Shown here: positions 55,148-63,352 of the stretch, one piece after another
Position numbering within the stretch: position 1 is the stretch's first letter
Layout: each line of letters starts with the position of its first letter
Source: Variovorax ginsengisoli
Lineage (GTDB): Bacteria > Pseudomonadota > Gammaproteobacteria > Burkholderiales > Burkholderiaceae_C
NCBI RefSeq assembly: GCF_030486595.1
Contig: NZ_JAUJZH010000002.1
Location: 124,001 to 188,000 of the forward strand
Reading direction: 5' to 3'
DNA length: 64,000 nt
The notes under the pieces: model-generated
What the model was told of the DNA's origin: nothing
Database searches by the model: none
What the model saw: only the letters and a program-made list of their open reading frames with translations
Made by a program: the position numbers and the translations under genes

Positions 55148-56134
55148 TCAGGCCCTGACGTCGACCACCACGCGGCCGCGCACCTGTCCCGCGAGCAGGC
55201 GCGGCGCCAGTTCGGCCACCGCGCCGAGGCCGAGGGTCTGGGTATTGGCGTCGAGCAGGTCGCGCGGCAGCTCGGCCGCGAGCCGTCGCCAGGCCTCGAC
55301 CCGGCGGGCCTGCGGCGCCTGCACGCTATCGACCCCGGCGAGCGTCACGCCACGCAGGATGAAGGGCGCCACGCTGGCCGGGAAATCCATGCCCTGCGCC
55401 AGCCCGCAGGCGGCCACCGTGCCGCCGTAGCGCAGGCTGGCACACACGTTGGCGAGCGTGTGGCTGCCGACGCTGTCGACCGCACCGGCCCAGCGCTCTT
55501 TCTGCAGCGGCTTGCCGGGCTCGCCGAGCGTTGCCCGGTCGATGATCTCGCGAGCGCCCAGGCGCTGCAGGTGCGCGGCCTCGGCCGTTCGGCCGGTGGA
55601 GGCATGCACCTCGAAGCCCAGCCGGGCCAGCAGGGCGATCGCGATCGTGCCGACGCCGCCGTTGGCGCCGGTGACCAGCACCGGGCCCGAGGCCGGCGTC
55701 AAGCCGTGCTGCTGCAGCGCCATCACGCACAGCATCGCGGTGTAGCCCGCGGTGCCGATCGCCATCGTCTGGCGCGCATCGAAGCCCGGCGGGATGGCCA
55801 CCAGCCAGTCGGCCTTGACGCGGGCCTGCTGCGCGAGGCCGCCCCAATGCGCCTCGCCCACGCCCCAGCCGTTGAGCAGCACCGGGTCGCCCTTCTTGTA
55901 GCGCGCGTCGCTGCTCTCGGCGACCGTGCCCGCGAAGTCGATGCCCGGCACCATCGGGAACTTGCGCACCACCGGCGACTTGCCGGTGATCGCCAGGGCG
56001 TCCTTGTAGTTGACGGTGGAGAACGCCACGTCGACCCGCACCTCGCCCTCGGGCAGGGCGCTCGGGTCGAGCGCGGTCACGGCGGCGCGGGTGGTGCCGT
56101 CGTCGGTCTTGGTCAGCAGCAGGGCATCGAACAT
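55148..56134 (-). CDS. acuI: Acrylyl-CoA reductase-type MDR oxidoreductase (AcuI/YhdH)
   Basis: A 328-residue zinc-free medium-chain dehydrogenase/reductase. The family signature [20 protein letters not shown] is at residues 38-57, [10 protein letters not shown] at 62-71, and the NADPH loop [12 protein letters not shown] at 154-165. AcuI/YhdH enzymes reduce acrylyl-CoA to propionyl-CoA. Its ATG overlaps the CoA-transferase stop by one base (TGATG) and AAGGAG lies upstream, so translation is coupled. Last gene of the Bug-CaiB-AcuI operon, it may reduce an enoyl-CoA made by the CoA-transferase gene product. The exact substrate is unknown. Confidence 0.88.
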   Translation of the reverse strand: MFDALLLTKTDDGTTRAAVTALDPSALPEGEVRVDVAFSTVNYKDALAITGKSPVVRKFPMVPGIDFAGTVAESSDARYKKGDPVLLNGWGVGEAHWGGLAQQARVKADWLVAIPPGFDARQTMAIGTAGYTAMLCVMALQQHGLTPASGPVLVTGANGGVGTIAIALLARLGFEVHASTGRTAEAAHLQRLGAREIIDRATLGEPGKPLQKERWAGAVDSVGSHTLANVCASLRYGGTVAACGLAQGMDFPASVAPFILRGVTLAGVDSVQAPQARRVEAWRRLAAELPRDLLDANTQTLGLGAVAELAPRLLAGQVRGRVVVDVRA

Positions 56135-57393
56135 CAGAGCGCTCCTTGTTGGATCGGCGGATACAAGCGGATCGCGCGAGCATCGCACAGCGACCGGATG
56201 GCTTCGGCGCCCCATCCCAATTCCGCCAGCAGCGCGTGGGTGTCCTGGCCGAGCCGGGGCGCGCCGGTGGCCGCGGCGGCGCCGTCGAAACGATAGCGGA
56301 AGCCGAGGCCCGGCGTGCGCACGGTCGATGCGCCCTGCGCGAAGGCGACGGGCTGCAGAGCGGCGCCGCCTCGCGATTCCATCTCGTCGAGGAATTCGCC
56401 GAGCTTGCGCACCCGAGCCGCCGGCACGCCGACCGCATTGAGCCTTTGCTCCATCTCGACCGCCGACCGGCTCGCGAAGGCGTCGCGGAAGCGCTGCTGC
56501 AGATAGGGCAGGTCGCGGGCGACGACGAAGCCGCCGCCCGGTGCATGGAAGGCCTCGAGGTCGAGTGCCGCCGCGTCGTCGCAGAGCGGCTCGAGCGCCA
56601 GCACCGCCGTGAGCTTGCGAAACTGTGCCGGCGTGTTGGCCGCGGTGGCGAGCCAGCCGTCGGCGCAGCGGTAGGTGTCGGCCGTGGGACTGCCGGTGTA
56701 GCCGCGATTGCCGACCCGCTGCGGCTCGACGCGCCCGGTGAGGAAGCTGCTCGCGTTGGGATACATCAGCATCAGCGAGGCCTGCACCATCGAGGCATCG
56801 ATGTACTGGCCCAGGCCCTCGCGCTCGCGGCGATGCAGGGCCGCCACGATCGACAGCGCGCCGAGCATGCCGACGGCGACGTCGATCACCGGGAAGCCCA
56901 CCTTGAGCGGCGGCGCCTCGGCGCTGTCGCCCGACATCATCATCATGCCGGTCAGGGCCTGCACCACATGGTCGTAGGCGCCGCGCCGCGACCACTCGCC
57001 TTCCTGGCCGTAGCCGGAGATCGAGCAGTACACGATGTCCGGCCGCTCGGCCTGGATGGCGGCGTAGTCGAGCCCGTACTTCGCGACCACGCCGGGGCGG
57101 AAGTTCTCGATGAAGACGTCGGCCGTGCGGGCCAGCGAGCGCACCAGCGCGGCACCTTCGGCCGTCCGGATGTCGGCCGCGAAGGAGCGCTTGCCGGCGT
57201 TCAGCGCCGCGAAACCGGCCGGCGTGTCGCCTTCCTCCGGCGCGGCCTTGCTGGCGCGCATCACCTCGCCGGACTGCGGCGGCTCGATCTTGATCACCTC
57301 GGCGCCGAACTGGGCGAGGTAGAGGGACGCCAGGGGACCGGCGATCACGTGCGACATGTCGATGACGCGCACACCTTCGAGGGGTTTGGACAT
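56134..57393 (-). CDS. CaiB/BaiF-family CoA-transferase
   Basis: A 419-residue class III CoA-transferase that moves CoA between carboxylic acids, activating a substrate for breakdown. It starts MSKPLEGVRVIDMSHVIAGP. The catalytic aspartate is probably D171 in KVGFPVIDVAVGM, by position relative to formyl-CoA transferase D169. SGYGQEGEWSRRGAYD and NRGYTGSPTADTY are family segments. It lies between the Bug receptor (upstream, 23 bases) and acuI (1-base overlap), so one operon. The acid it activates is not known. Confidence 0.93.
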   Translation of the reverse strand: MSKPLEGVRVIDMSHVIAGPLASLYLAQFGAEVIKIEPPQSGEVMRASKAAPEEGDTPAGFAALNAGKRSFAADIRTAEGAALVRSLARTADVFIENFRPGVVAKYGLDYAAIQAERPDIVYCSISGYGQEGEWSRRGAYDHVVQALTGMMMMSGDSAEAPPLKVGFPVIDVAVGMLGALSIVAALHRREREGLGQYIDASMVQASLMLMYPNASSFLTGRVEPQRVGNRGYTGSPTADTYRCADGWLATAANTPAQFRKLTAVLALEPLCDDAAALDLEAFHAPGGGFVVARDLPYLQQRFRDAFASRSAVEMEQRLNAVGVPAARVRKLGEFLDEMESRGGAALQPVAFAQGASTVRTPGLGFRYRFDGAAAATGAPRLGQDTHALLAELGWGAEAIRSLCDARAIRLYPPIQQGAL

Positions 57394-57416
57394 GGTGCCT
57401 GTTCTCCTGTTCGGCT

Positions 57417-58391
57417 TCAGCTCGCCGTCACGCCGGCCAGTTTCACGATCTCGGCCCACTTGCGGTTCTCGCTGCGCACGAAGGCGGCGAAGGCCTGCGG
57501 GCTCTCGCTGATCGCGGCCTCGTTGCCGGCCGCCTCGAAGGCGGCTTGCAGGGCCGGCGTCTTCAAGGTCCGGGTCGCGGCCGCGAACAGCACCGCGATC
57601 ACGTCCTGCGGCGTGCGGGCCGGGGCCCAGAGGCCGAACCACGACTCCTGCACCGCGAGCTCGTTCTTCAGCCGCTCGTGCAGGGTCGGCACCTCGGGCA
57701 GTTGCTTCAGGCGCTGGCGGCTGGTGACGGCCAGCGCGCGCAGCTTGCCGCCCTTGACCTGCGGCACGCCGGTGCCGGCCACCGGAAACGCGAACTGCGT
57801 GTCGCCGCGCAGCAGCGAGGCGGCGATCTCGACCGAGCCCTTGAGCGGAATGTGCGTGACCTTGAGCCCCGCGAGCGAGGCCAGCGTCGCCCCCGCGAGG
57901 TGGGCCGAGGTGCCGATGCCGCCGGAGCCGTAGTTCATCTGGCCCGGCTTGGCCTTCGCATCCGCGATGAGGTCCTCGAGCGTCTGGTAGGGGCTGTCGG
58001 CACGCACCACCAGCACGGTGGGCGAGGATGCGAAGTTGCTGACCGGCACGAAGTCGGCGATGGGATCGAACTTGAGATCGGGCTGCAGGATCTTCTGGAT
58101 CAAGTGCGTGTTGGAGCCCATCAGCAGCGTGTAGCCGTCGGGCGCCGCCTGTGCCACGTACTGCGCGGCCAGCACGCCGGCCGCGCCGACCTTGTTCTCG
58201 ATCACGATCGACTGGCCCAGCGCCTCGCCAAGCGCCGGGCCGGCCTGGCGCAGCTGCACGTCGGGGCCGCCGCCCGCGGCGTAGGGCGAGATGATGCGCA
58301 CCGGCTTGCCGGGGAAGCCGTCGGCGGCGCGTACGGCCAGCGGCACAAGAGCGAGGGCCGATGCGGCCCGGCAAAAACTGCGGCGATCCAT
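57417..58391 (-). CDS. Bug-family tripartite tricarboxylate receptor (TctC-like), CoA-transferase operon
   Basis: A 324-residue periplasmic binding protein. The signal peptide is SFCRAASALALVPLAVRAAD, with cleavage after VRA. Family motifs: VRIISPYAAGGGPDVQLRQAG, VIENKVGAAGVLAAQYVAQ, PDGYTLLMGSNTHLIQK and HIPLKGSVEIAASLLRGD. It is the first gene of an operon with a CoA-transferase and an AcuI-type reductase, so it probably presents the carboxylic acid that is later converted to a CoA ester. No transporter subunit is present. I start at MDRRSFCRAA; an in-frame start 27 codons earlier overlaps the operator region. Confidence 0.92.
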   Translation of the reverse strand: MDRRSFCRAASALALVPLAVRAADGFPGKPVRIISPYAAGGGPDVQLRQAGPALGEALGQSIVIENKVGAAGVLAAQYVAQAAPDGYTLLMGSNTHLIQKILQPDLKFDPIADFVPVSNFASSPTVLVVRADSPYQTLEDLIADAKAKPGQMNYGSGGIGTSAHLAGATLASLAGLKVTHIPLKGSVEIAASLLRGDTQFAFPVAGTGVPQVKGGKLRALAVTSRQRLKQLPEVPTLHERLKNELAVQESWFGLWAPARTPQDVIAVLFAAATRTLKTPALQAAFEAAGNEAAISESPQAFAAFVRSENRKWAEIVKLAGVTAS

Positions 58392-58438
58392 GGCGAATGT
58401 CTCCTTCTGGTGTGGCATCAGCATAGGTCGGTACAGCG

Positions 58439-58455
58439 ATATCCAACAGTGATAT
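58439..58455. promoter_or_regulatory. LysR-type operator between the Bug and LysR genes
   Basis: ATATC-CAACAGT-GATAT is an inverted repeat with T-N11-A spacing (T58440, A58452). It lies 48 bases before the Bug start and 38 bases before the LysR start, matching the layout at 46204 and 48107. An upstream ATG at 58454 overlaps it, a reason to prefer the LysR start at 58493. Confidence 0.6.
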
Positions 58456-58492
58456 GTTTTCATTGGGTGCAAACTTTTTGGAAAGCGACCAC

Positions 58493-59431
58493 ATGCCTTC
58501 AGAGCCCTCCGGCGAAGCGCGCCGACTCATCGCGCGGCTGCGTTTCCGCCACCTTCAGCTGCTGGTCGAACTGCAGCGCGGCGGCAGCCTGCGCGCCGCC
58601 GCCGCGGTGCTGAACCTCACGCAGCCAGCGTTGAGCAAGTCCCTCGGCGAAGTCGAGGCGAGCTTCGGCTTCGCGCTCTTCACACGCAGCGCGCGCGGCC
58701 TGGCGACCACGCCGCGCGGCGAGATCGTGGTCCGCGGCGCCGCCATGCTGCTCCAGGAACTGGCGCACCTCGGCGCCGAGGCCTCGGCCGAGCCGGCCGT
58801 CACCCTGCTGCGCATCGGGGCGCCGCCTTTCGTCGCCCAGGGCTACCTGCCGGAGGTGTTCGCCCGCCTGGTCGGCGAGCAGGCCCGGGTCCGGGTGCAG
58901 TTGATGGAAGAGCGCGTCCCGCTGCTCGTGCAGGCGCTGCTGGAAGGGCGCCTCGATGCGCTGGTCACGAGCTATCCGACCGAGATGCCCGAAGCCGCGG
59001 GGCAGCCGCTGCACTACGAGAGACTGTTCGATGCCGACTTCACCGTGATCGCGCCGCCGGGCCATCCGCTCGGCCGGGCCCGCCGGGTCGACTGGCCGCG
59101 CCTGTGCCGCGAGCGCTGGATCATGCCGGCCCCGACCTCGATGGTGCGACGCATGATGGACGAGGTGTTCCGCAGCGCGGGCCTGATGGCGCCGGTGCCG
59201 GTGGTCGAGTCGACCAGCCCGGTGACCAACCTGCGCCTGGTCGCGGCCGGCCTCGGCCTCAGTGCGGTGCCGGCGTCGACCCTGGACAGCGCGGGGGCCA
59301 GCGGCGTGATGCGGGTGCGGGTGCATCCGCCGATCCCGGCCGGGCCGGTGGCGCTGATCCACCGCACGGGCACGGACAACCCGCGGCTGGGCCTGCTGCG
59401 GCAGGCCCTGGGACTGCCGGCCACCGTTTGA
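58493..59431 (+). CDS. LysR-family regulator of the Bug-CaiB-AcuI operon
   Basis: A 312-residue LysR regulator. The winged helix-turn-helix is at about 15-75 (LRFRHLQLLVELQRGGSLRA, then LTQPALSKSLGEVEASFGF). The effector domain follows (VTLLRIGAPPFVAQGYLPEVFA onward). I start at MPSEPSGE, where GGAAAG precedes the ATG; a start at 58454 would lie inside the operator. It is divergent from the Bug gene and likely controls that operon. The effector may be the acid or its CoA ester. Confidence 0.92.
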   Translation: MPSEPSGEARRLIARLRFRHLQLLVELQRGGSLRAAAAVLNLTQPALSKSLGEVEASFGFALFTRSARGLATTPRGEIVVRGAAMLLQELAHLGAEASAEPAVTLLRIGAPPFVAQGYLPEVFARLVGEQARVRVQLMEERVPLLVQALLEGRLDALVTSYPTEMPEAAGQPLHYERLFDADFTVIAPPGHPLGRARRVDWPRLCRERWIMPAPTSMVRRMMDEVFRSAGLMAPVPVVESTSPVTNLRLVAAGLGLSAVPASTLDSAGASGVMRVRVHPPIPAGPVALIHRTGTDNPRLGLLRQALGLPATV

Positions 59432-59502
59432 CGTCGATCGGGGATGGGCGTACGGTTCTCGCCCTGCCCGATCGCGGGGCGCGAACGAAGGAGACACTGG
59501 AC

Positions 59503-61305
59503 ATGACCGATCTGTCGAACCATCCGACGCAGACCGCCAGCGCCTGGCTGGCCGATTTCCAGTCCGCGCTGGAGCGGCGCGACATCGACGCCGCGGTGGC
59601 CCTCTTCGAGGCCGACAGCTACTGGCGCGACCTGGTCGCCTTCACCTGGAACATCCGCACGCAAGAGGGCCCCGAGGCGATCCGCAAGATGCTCGAGGCC
59701 CGGCTGGCCGACACCCGGCCCACCGCCTTCGTGGTCGAGGGCGACGCCACCGAGGCCGACGGGGTGGTCGAAGCCTGGTTCACTTTCGAGACCGCGGTCG
59801 CGCGCGGGCGCGGCCACCTGCGGCTGCGCAACGGCAAGGCCTGGACGCTGCTCACCACCATGACCGAGCTCAAGGGCTTCGAGGAGCACAAGGGGGAGGG
59901 CCGCGTCAAGGGCGCAGAGCACGGCGCGAACCCGCAGCGCAAGACCTGGCTCGAACGGCGCCAGCAGGAGGCCGAGACGCTGGGCTTCACCGAGCAGCCC
60001 TACGTGCTGATCGTCGGCGGCGGGCAGGGGGGCATCGCGCTCGGCGCGCGGCTGCGGCGGCTCGGCGTGCCGACCATCATCGTCGAGAAGAACGCGCGGC
60101 CCGGCGACTCCTGGCGCAAGCGCTACAAGAGCCTGTGCCTGCACGATCCGGTCTGGTACGACCACCTGCCCTACCTGCCGTTTCCCGACGACTGGCCGGT
60201 GTTCTCGCCCAAGGACAAGATCGGCGACTGGCTCGAGATGTACACCAAGGTGATGGAGCTCAACTACTGGGGCTCGACCACCGCGAAGAAGGCCCGCTTC
60301 GACGAGGCGAAGAAGGAATGGGAAGTGGTCGTCGAGCGCGACGGCCGCGAGATCACGCTGCGGCCGAAGCAGCTGGTGTTCGCGCTCGGCGTCTCGGGCT
60401 ATCCGAACCTGCCGAAGATTCCCGGCGCCGAGACCTTCGAGGGCGAGCAGCACCATTCGAGCGCGCATCCCGGGCCCGAGGCCTGGCGCGGCAAGAAGTG
60501 CGTGGTGCTGGGCTCCAACAATTCGGCCCACGACATCTGCGCCGCGCTGTGGGAGAACGGCGCCGACGTGACCATGATCCAGCGCAGTTCAACCCACATC
60601 GCGCCCTCCGATTCGCTGATGGAGCTGGCGCTCGGCGGGCTCTACTCCGAGGCCGCGCTCAAGGCCGGCGTCACGACCGACAAGGCCGACCTGATCTTCG
60701 CCTCCGTGCCCTACAAGATCATGGCGCCGATGCAGGTGCCGGTGTATGAGGAGATGAAGCGGCGCGACGCCGACCTGTATGGGCGGCTCGAGAAGGCCGG
60801 CTTCCTGCTCGACTTCGGCGTCGACGGCTCCGGCCTCTTCATGAAGTACCTGCGCCGCGGCTCGGGCTACTACATCGATGTCGGCGCTTCGGAACTGGTC
60901 GCCAACGGCAGCATCAAGCTCCGCAGCGGCGTGACCATCGAGCGCATCAACCCGAAATCGGTGACCCTGAGCGACGGCAGCGAACTGCCGGCCGACCTGA
61001 TCGTCTATGCCACCGGCTACGGCTCGATGAACGGCTGGCTGGCCGAGCTGATCTCGCCCGAGGTGGCCGACAAGGTCGGCAAGGTCTGGGGCCTGGGCTC
61101 CGACACGCCGAAGGACCCCGGCCCCTGGGAGGGCGAGCTGCGCAACATGTGGAAGCCCACGCAGGTGCCGCAGCTGTGGATCCACGGCGGCAACCTGCAC
61201 CAGTCGCGCCATTATTCGCAGTTCCTGGCGCTGCAGCTGAAGGCGCGGATGGAAGGCCTGCCGACGCCGGTGTATGAGACCGCTCCGGTGCATCACACCC
61301 GCTGA
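59503..61305 (+). CDS. Flavin-dependent monooxygenase with N-terminal NTF2-like domain
   Basis: A 600-residue protein. Residues 1-about 140 form a SnoaL/NTF2-like fold (WLADFQSALERRDIDAAVALF, then WRDLVAFTWNIRTQEGPEAI). Residues about 165-600 match flavin-containing monooxygenases: the FAD loop VGGGQGGIALGARL (171-184), an NADPH loop VVLGSNNSAHDIC (334-346) and LIVYATGYGSMNGWL near the C-terminus. Baeyer-Villiger and N-oxygenase relatives insert one oxygen into a small substrate. The ATG has AAGGAG upstream. It stops 17 bases from the convergent FHA gene. The substrate is unknown. Confidence 0.88.
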   Translation: MTDLSNHPTQTASAWLADFQSALERRDIDAAVALFEADSYWRDLVAFTWNIRTQEGPEAIRKMLEARLADTRPTAFVVEGDATEADGVVEAWFTFETAVARGRGHLRLRNGKAWTLLTTMTELKGFEEHKGEGRVKGAEHGANPQRKTWLERRQQEAETLGFTEQPYVLIVGGGQGGIALGARLRRLGVPTIIVEKNARPGDSWRKRYKSLCLHDPVWYDHLPYLPFPDDWPVFSPKDKIGDWLEMYTKVMELNYWGSTTAKKARFDEAKKEWEVVVERDGREITLRPKQLVFALGVSGYPNLPKIPGAETFEGEQHHSSAHPGPEAWRGKKCVVLGSNNSAHDICAALWENGADVTMIQRSSTHIAPSDSLMELALGGLYSEAALKAGVTTDKADLIFASVPYKIMAPMQVPVYEEMKRRDADLYGRLEKAGFLLDFGVDGSGLFMKYLRRGSGYYIDVGASELVANGSIKLRSGVTIERINPKSVTLSDGSELPADLIVYATGYGSMNGWLAELISPEVADKVGKVWGLGSDTPKDPGPWEGELRNMWKPTQVPQLWIHGGNLHQSRHYSQFLALQLKARMEGLPTPVYETAPVHHTR

Positions 61306-61322
61306 GCCCAACCGGGGCGATC

Positions 61323-61670
<348 letters not shown>

Positions 61671-61699
61671 CCGTACACGCTCCATTTCAAGAGCGTCCA

Positions 61700-61728
61700 A
61701 ACTTAGCTTTAGGAGTACTAAAGTACAA
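61700..61728 (-). promoter_or_regulatory. Candidate promoter of the FHA gene with an inverted repeat
   Basis: On the minus strand TTGTAC (61723-61728) and TAAGTT (61700-61705) are 17 bases apart, a modest sigma70 promoter. CTTTAG (61707-61712) and CTAAAG (61718-61723) form an inverted repeat in the spacer, a possible repressor site. The stretch is AT-rich for this genome. It could also be a terminator-like hairpin; no T-run supports that. Confidence 0.35.
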
Positions 61729-61752
61729 GTTCTTTAGGGTTACATCCCGTAT

Positions 61753-62400
61753 TCACAGGCCCTTCTCGACCATGTCGAGCAAGCGCTGGCCGAGCGACTC
61801 CGCCTGCGGCGTCGGCAGGCCGCGCAGCGGGCCGTCGATGACCAGCAGGGCCAGCCCGTGCACCGCCGACCAGGCCAGGAACTCGGCCCCCGGCCGGCGC
61901 TCGGGCGGCAGGGCGCCGGCCTGCACCAGCCGGTCGAGTGCGGCACCGAGCAGTTCGAAGGGGTTGAGGCCGCTCGCGCCGCCCTTGGCATCCAGCGGCG
62001 CGCCCTCGACCTCGACCGGCGCCGCGAAGGCGGTCCGGAAGAGGCCGGTTTCGGCCCGGGCGAAGCGCAGGTAGCCGGTGCCCACGGCGCGCACGCTGGC
62101 CCGCGCGTACTCCGCCGCATCGGCCGTCGGGGCCAGGGCCGCCAATTCGGCCTCCATGGCCCGTGCCACCGCGGCCAGGGCCGCGGCCCGCACCGCCTGG
62201 AGCAGCGCCTGCCGGCTCGCGAAGTGCCGGTAGGCGGCGTTGGGAACCACCCCGGCGCGGCGCGTCGCCTCGCGCAGCACCACCGCTTCAGGGCCGCCGG
62301 CGCGGGCCAGTTCGACGCCCGATTCGAGCAAGGCACGGCGCAGGTCGCCATGGCGGTAGGTGCTGCGCGCGGAAGAGCGGGCGGGGACGGTGGATGTCAT
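61753..62400 (-). CDS. TetR-family regulator
   Basis: A 215-residue regulator. The helix-turn-helix (about 20-65) shows STYRHGDLRRALLESGVELA, then VVLREATRRAGVVPNAAYRHF. The C-terminal part (about 85-200) fits the WHG-type ligand domain. I start at MTSTVPARSS; a longer frame extends 25 codons into the operator area. It is divergent from a VOC-family gene, and palindromes at 62413-62425 and 62443-62461 lie between them, so it probably represses the VOC gene and itself. The ligand is unknown. Confidence 0.9.
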   Translation of the reverse strand: MTSTVPARSSARSTYRHGDLRRALLESGVELARAGGPEAVVLREATRRAGVVPNAAYRHFASRQALLQAVRAAALAAVARAMEAELAALAPTADAAEYARASVRAVGTGYLRFARAETGLFRTAFAAPVEVEGAPLDAKGGASGLNPFELLGAALDRLVQAGALPPERRPGAEFLAWSAVHGLALLVIDGPLRGLPTPQAESLGQRLLDMVEKGL

Positions 62401-62412
62401 CGATCTTTCATG

Positions 62413-62461
62413 TGGACAGCGTCCATTATCTTTGCTATCGTTTTGTGGACGTTGTACACAA
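62413..62461. promoter_or_regulatory. Two candidate TetR operators
   Basis: TGGAC-AGC-GTCCA (62413-62425) is a perfect 13-base palindrome, 12 bases before the TetR start. TTGTG-N9-CACAA (62443-62461) is a second inverted repeat, closer to the VOC gene start at 62499. Both lie in the divergent gap and share the element TGTGGAC, at 62411 and 62445, so they may bind the same protein. Confidence 0.55.
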
Positions 62462-62498
62462 ACATCCTCTTCCACCTCTCACCGAAAGGAAAGTCACG

Positions 62499-62918
62499 AT
62501 GCAAGTCCAGTCCTATCTCTTCTTCGAGGGCCGCTGCGAGGAGGCGCTCGAGTTCTACCGCAAGGCGGTCGGCGCCCAGGTCACGATGCTGATGCGCTTC
62601 AAGGAAAGCCCCGACCCGATCCCGGCCGACAAGGTGCCGCCGGGATCGGAAGACAAGGTGATGCACGCGAGTTTCAATATCGGCGAGACGATGCTCATGG
62701 CCTCCGATGGCTTCGCCAAGGGCCAGCCCACCTTCAAGGGCTTCGCGCTGTCGCTGAACGCCGCTGACCAGGCCGAGGCCCGCCGGCTGTTCGACGCCTT
62801 GGGCGAAGGCGGCCAGGTGCAGATGCCGCTGGGCAAGACCTTCTGGTCACCGGCCTTCGGCATGGTGGAGGACCGCTTCGGCATCTTGTGGATGGTGCAG
62901 GTGCCCGCGCCGATGTGA
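62499..62918 (+). CDS. VOC-superfamily (PhnB/glyoxalase-like) protein
   Basis: A 139-residue protein of the PhnB-like branch of the vicinal-oxygen-chelate fold. MQVQSYLFFEGRCEEALEFY starts the first beta-alpha unit, HASFNIGETMLMASDGF the middle, and PLGKTFWSPAFGMVEDRFGI the end. Family members bind metal and act on small ketones, or have no known reaction. The ATG has GAAAGGA upstream. It is divergent from the TetR gene, and a quinol monooxygenase-like gene follows after 60 bases. Function unknown. Confidence 0.9.
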   Translation: MQVQSYLFFEGRCEEALEFYRKAVGAQVTMLMRFKESPDPIPADKVPPGSEDKVMHASFNIGETMLMASDGFAKGQPTFKGFALSLNAADQAEARRLFDALGEGGQVQMPLGKTFWSPAFGMVEDRFGILWMVQVPAPM

Positions 62919-62978
62919 CAAGCGGCCGCGGCGCTTTGCCCGTAAATTCGATGGTTCATTCCAAAGGAGCCATCGTCC

Positions 62979-63287
62979 ATGATCCATGTCGTCGCCGTCA
63001 TCACCGCCAAGCCCGGCCAACGCGCGCTGATCCTCGAGGCCTACCGCGCCAACCGGCCCGCGGTGCTGGCCGAGAAGGGCTGCATCGAGTACACCGCGAC
63101 CATCGACGCGGCGGGCATGCCGGCCTCGCGCGCAAGCTTCGGCGCCGACACCTTCGTCGTCGTCGAGAAGTGGGAAACCCTCGCCGACCTGCAGGCCCAC
63201 GCGGCGGCGCCCCACATGGCCGCCTACGGCGCCAAGGTCAAGGACTGGACCGAGAGCCGGTTGATCCACGTGCTCGAACCGGCCTGA
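62979..63287 (+). CDS. Antibiotic biosynthesis monooxygenase-domain protein (YgiN-like quinol monooxygenase)
   Basis: A 102-residue ABM-fold protein, MIHVVAVITAKPGQRALILE at the start. The middle ADTFVVVEKWETLADLQAHA and the end HMAAYGAKVKDW carry the conserved W-x-x-x-x-x-L and H/M region. Small ABM proteins such as YgiN act as cofactor-free oxygenases of quinols. It is 60 bases after the VOC gene and probably in the same TetR-controlled unit, a possible quinone or electrophile response. The reaction is inferred from family only. Confidence 0.88.
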   Translation: MIHVVAVITAKPGQRALILEAYRANRPAVLAEKGCIEYTATIDAAGMPASRASFGADTFVVVEKWETLADLQAHAAAPHMAAYGAKVKDWTESRLIHVLEPA

Positions 63288-63318
63288 GGTCCGGTTCCGA
63301 CAGAAACTTCCACATTTC

Positions 63319-63330
63319 TGTCAATTGACA
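63319..63330. promoter_or_regulatory. 12-base palindrome upstream of the ATPase gene
   Basis: TGTCAATTGACA is a perfect palindrome, 23 bases before the ATG at 63353. Its right half, TTGACA, is a perfect -35 hexamer, but no -10 box stands 16-18 bases further on. It may be an operator or a -35 element for an internal start. Confidence 0.45.
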
Positions 63331-63352
63331 AAGTTGTGCCAAAATCCGTCGG

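Noticed and set aside
61753..62351. A 203-residue alternative minus-strand frame inside the TetR gene
   Set aside because: It is rich in Arg, Pro and Cys without any fold pattern; the other frame has a clear TetR helix-turn-helix.
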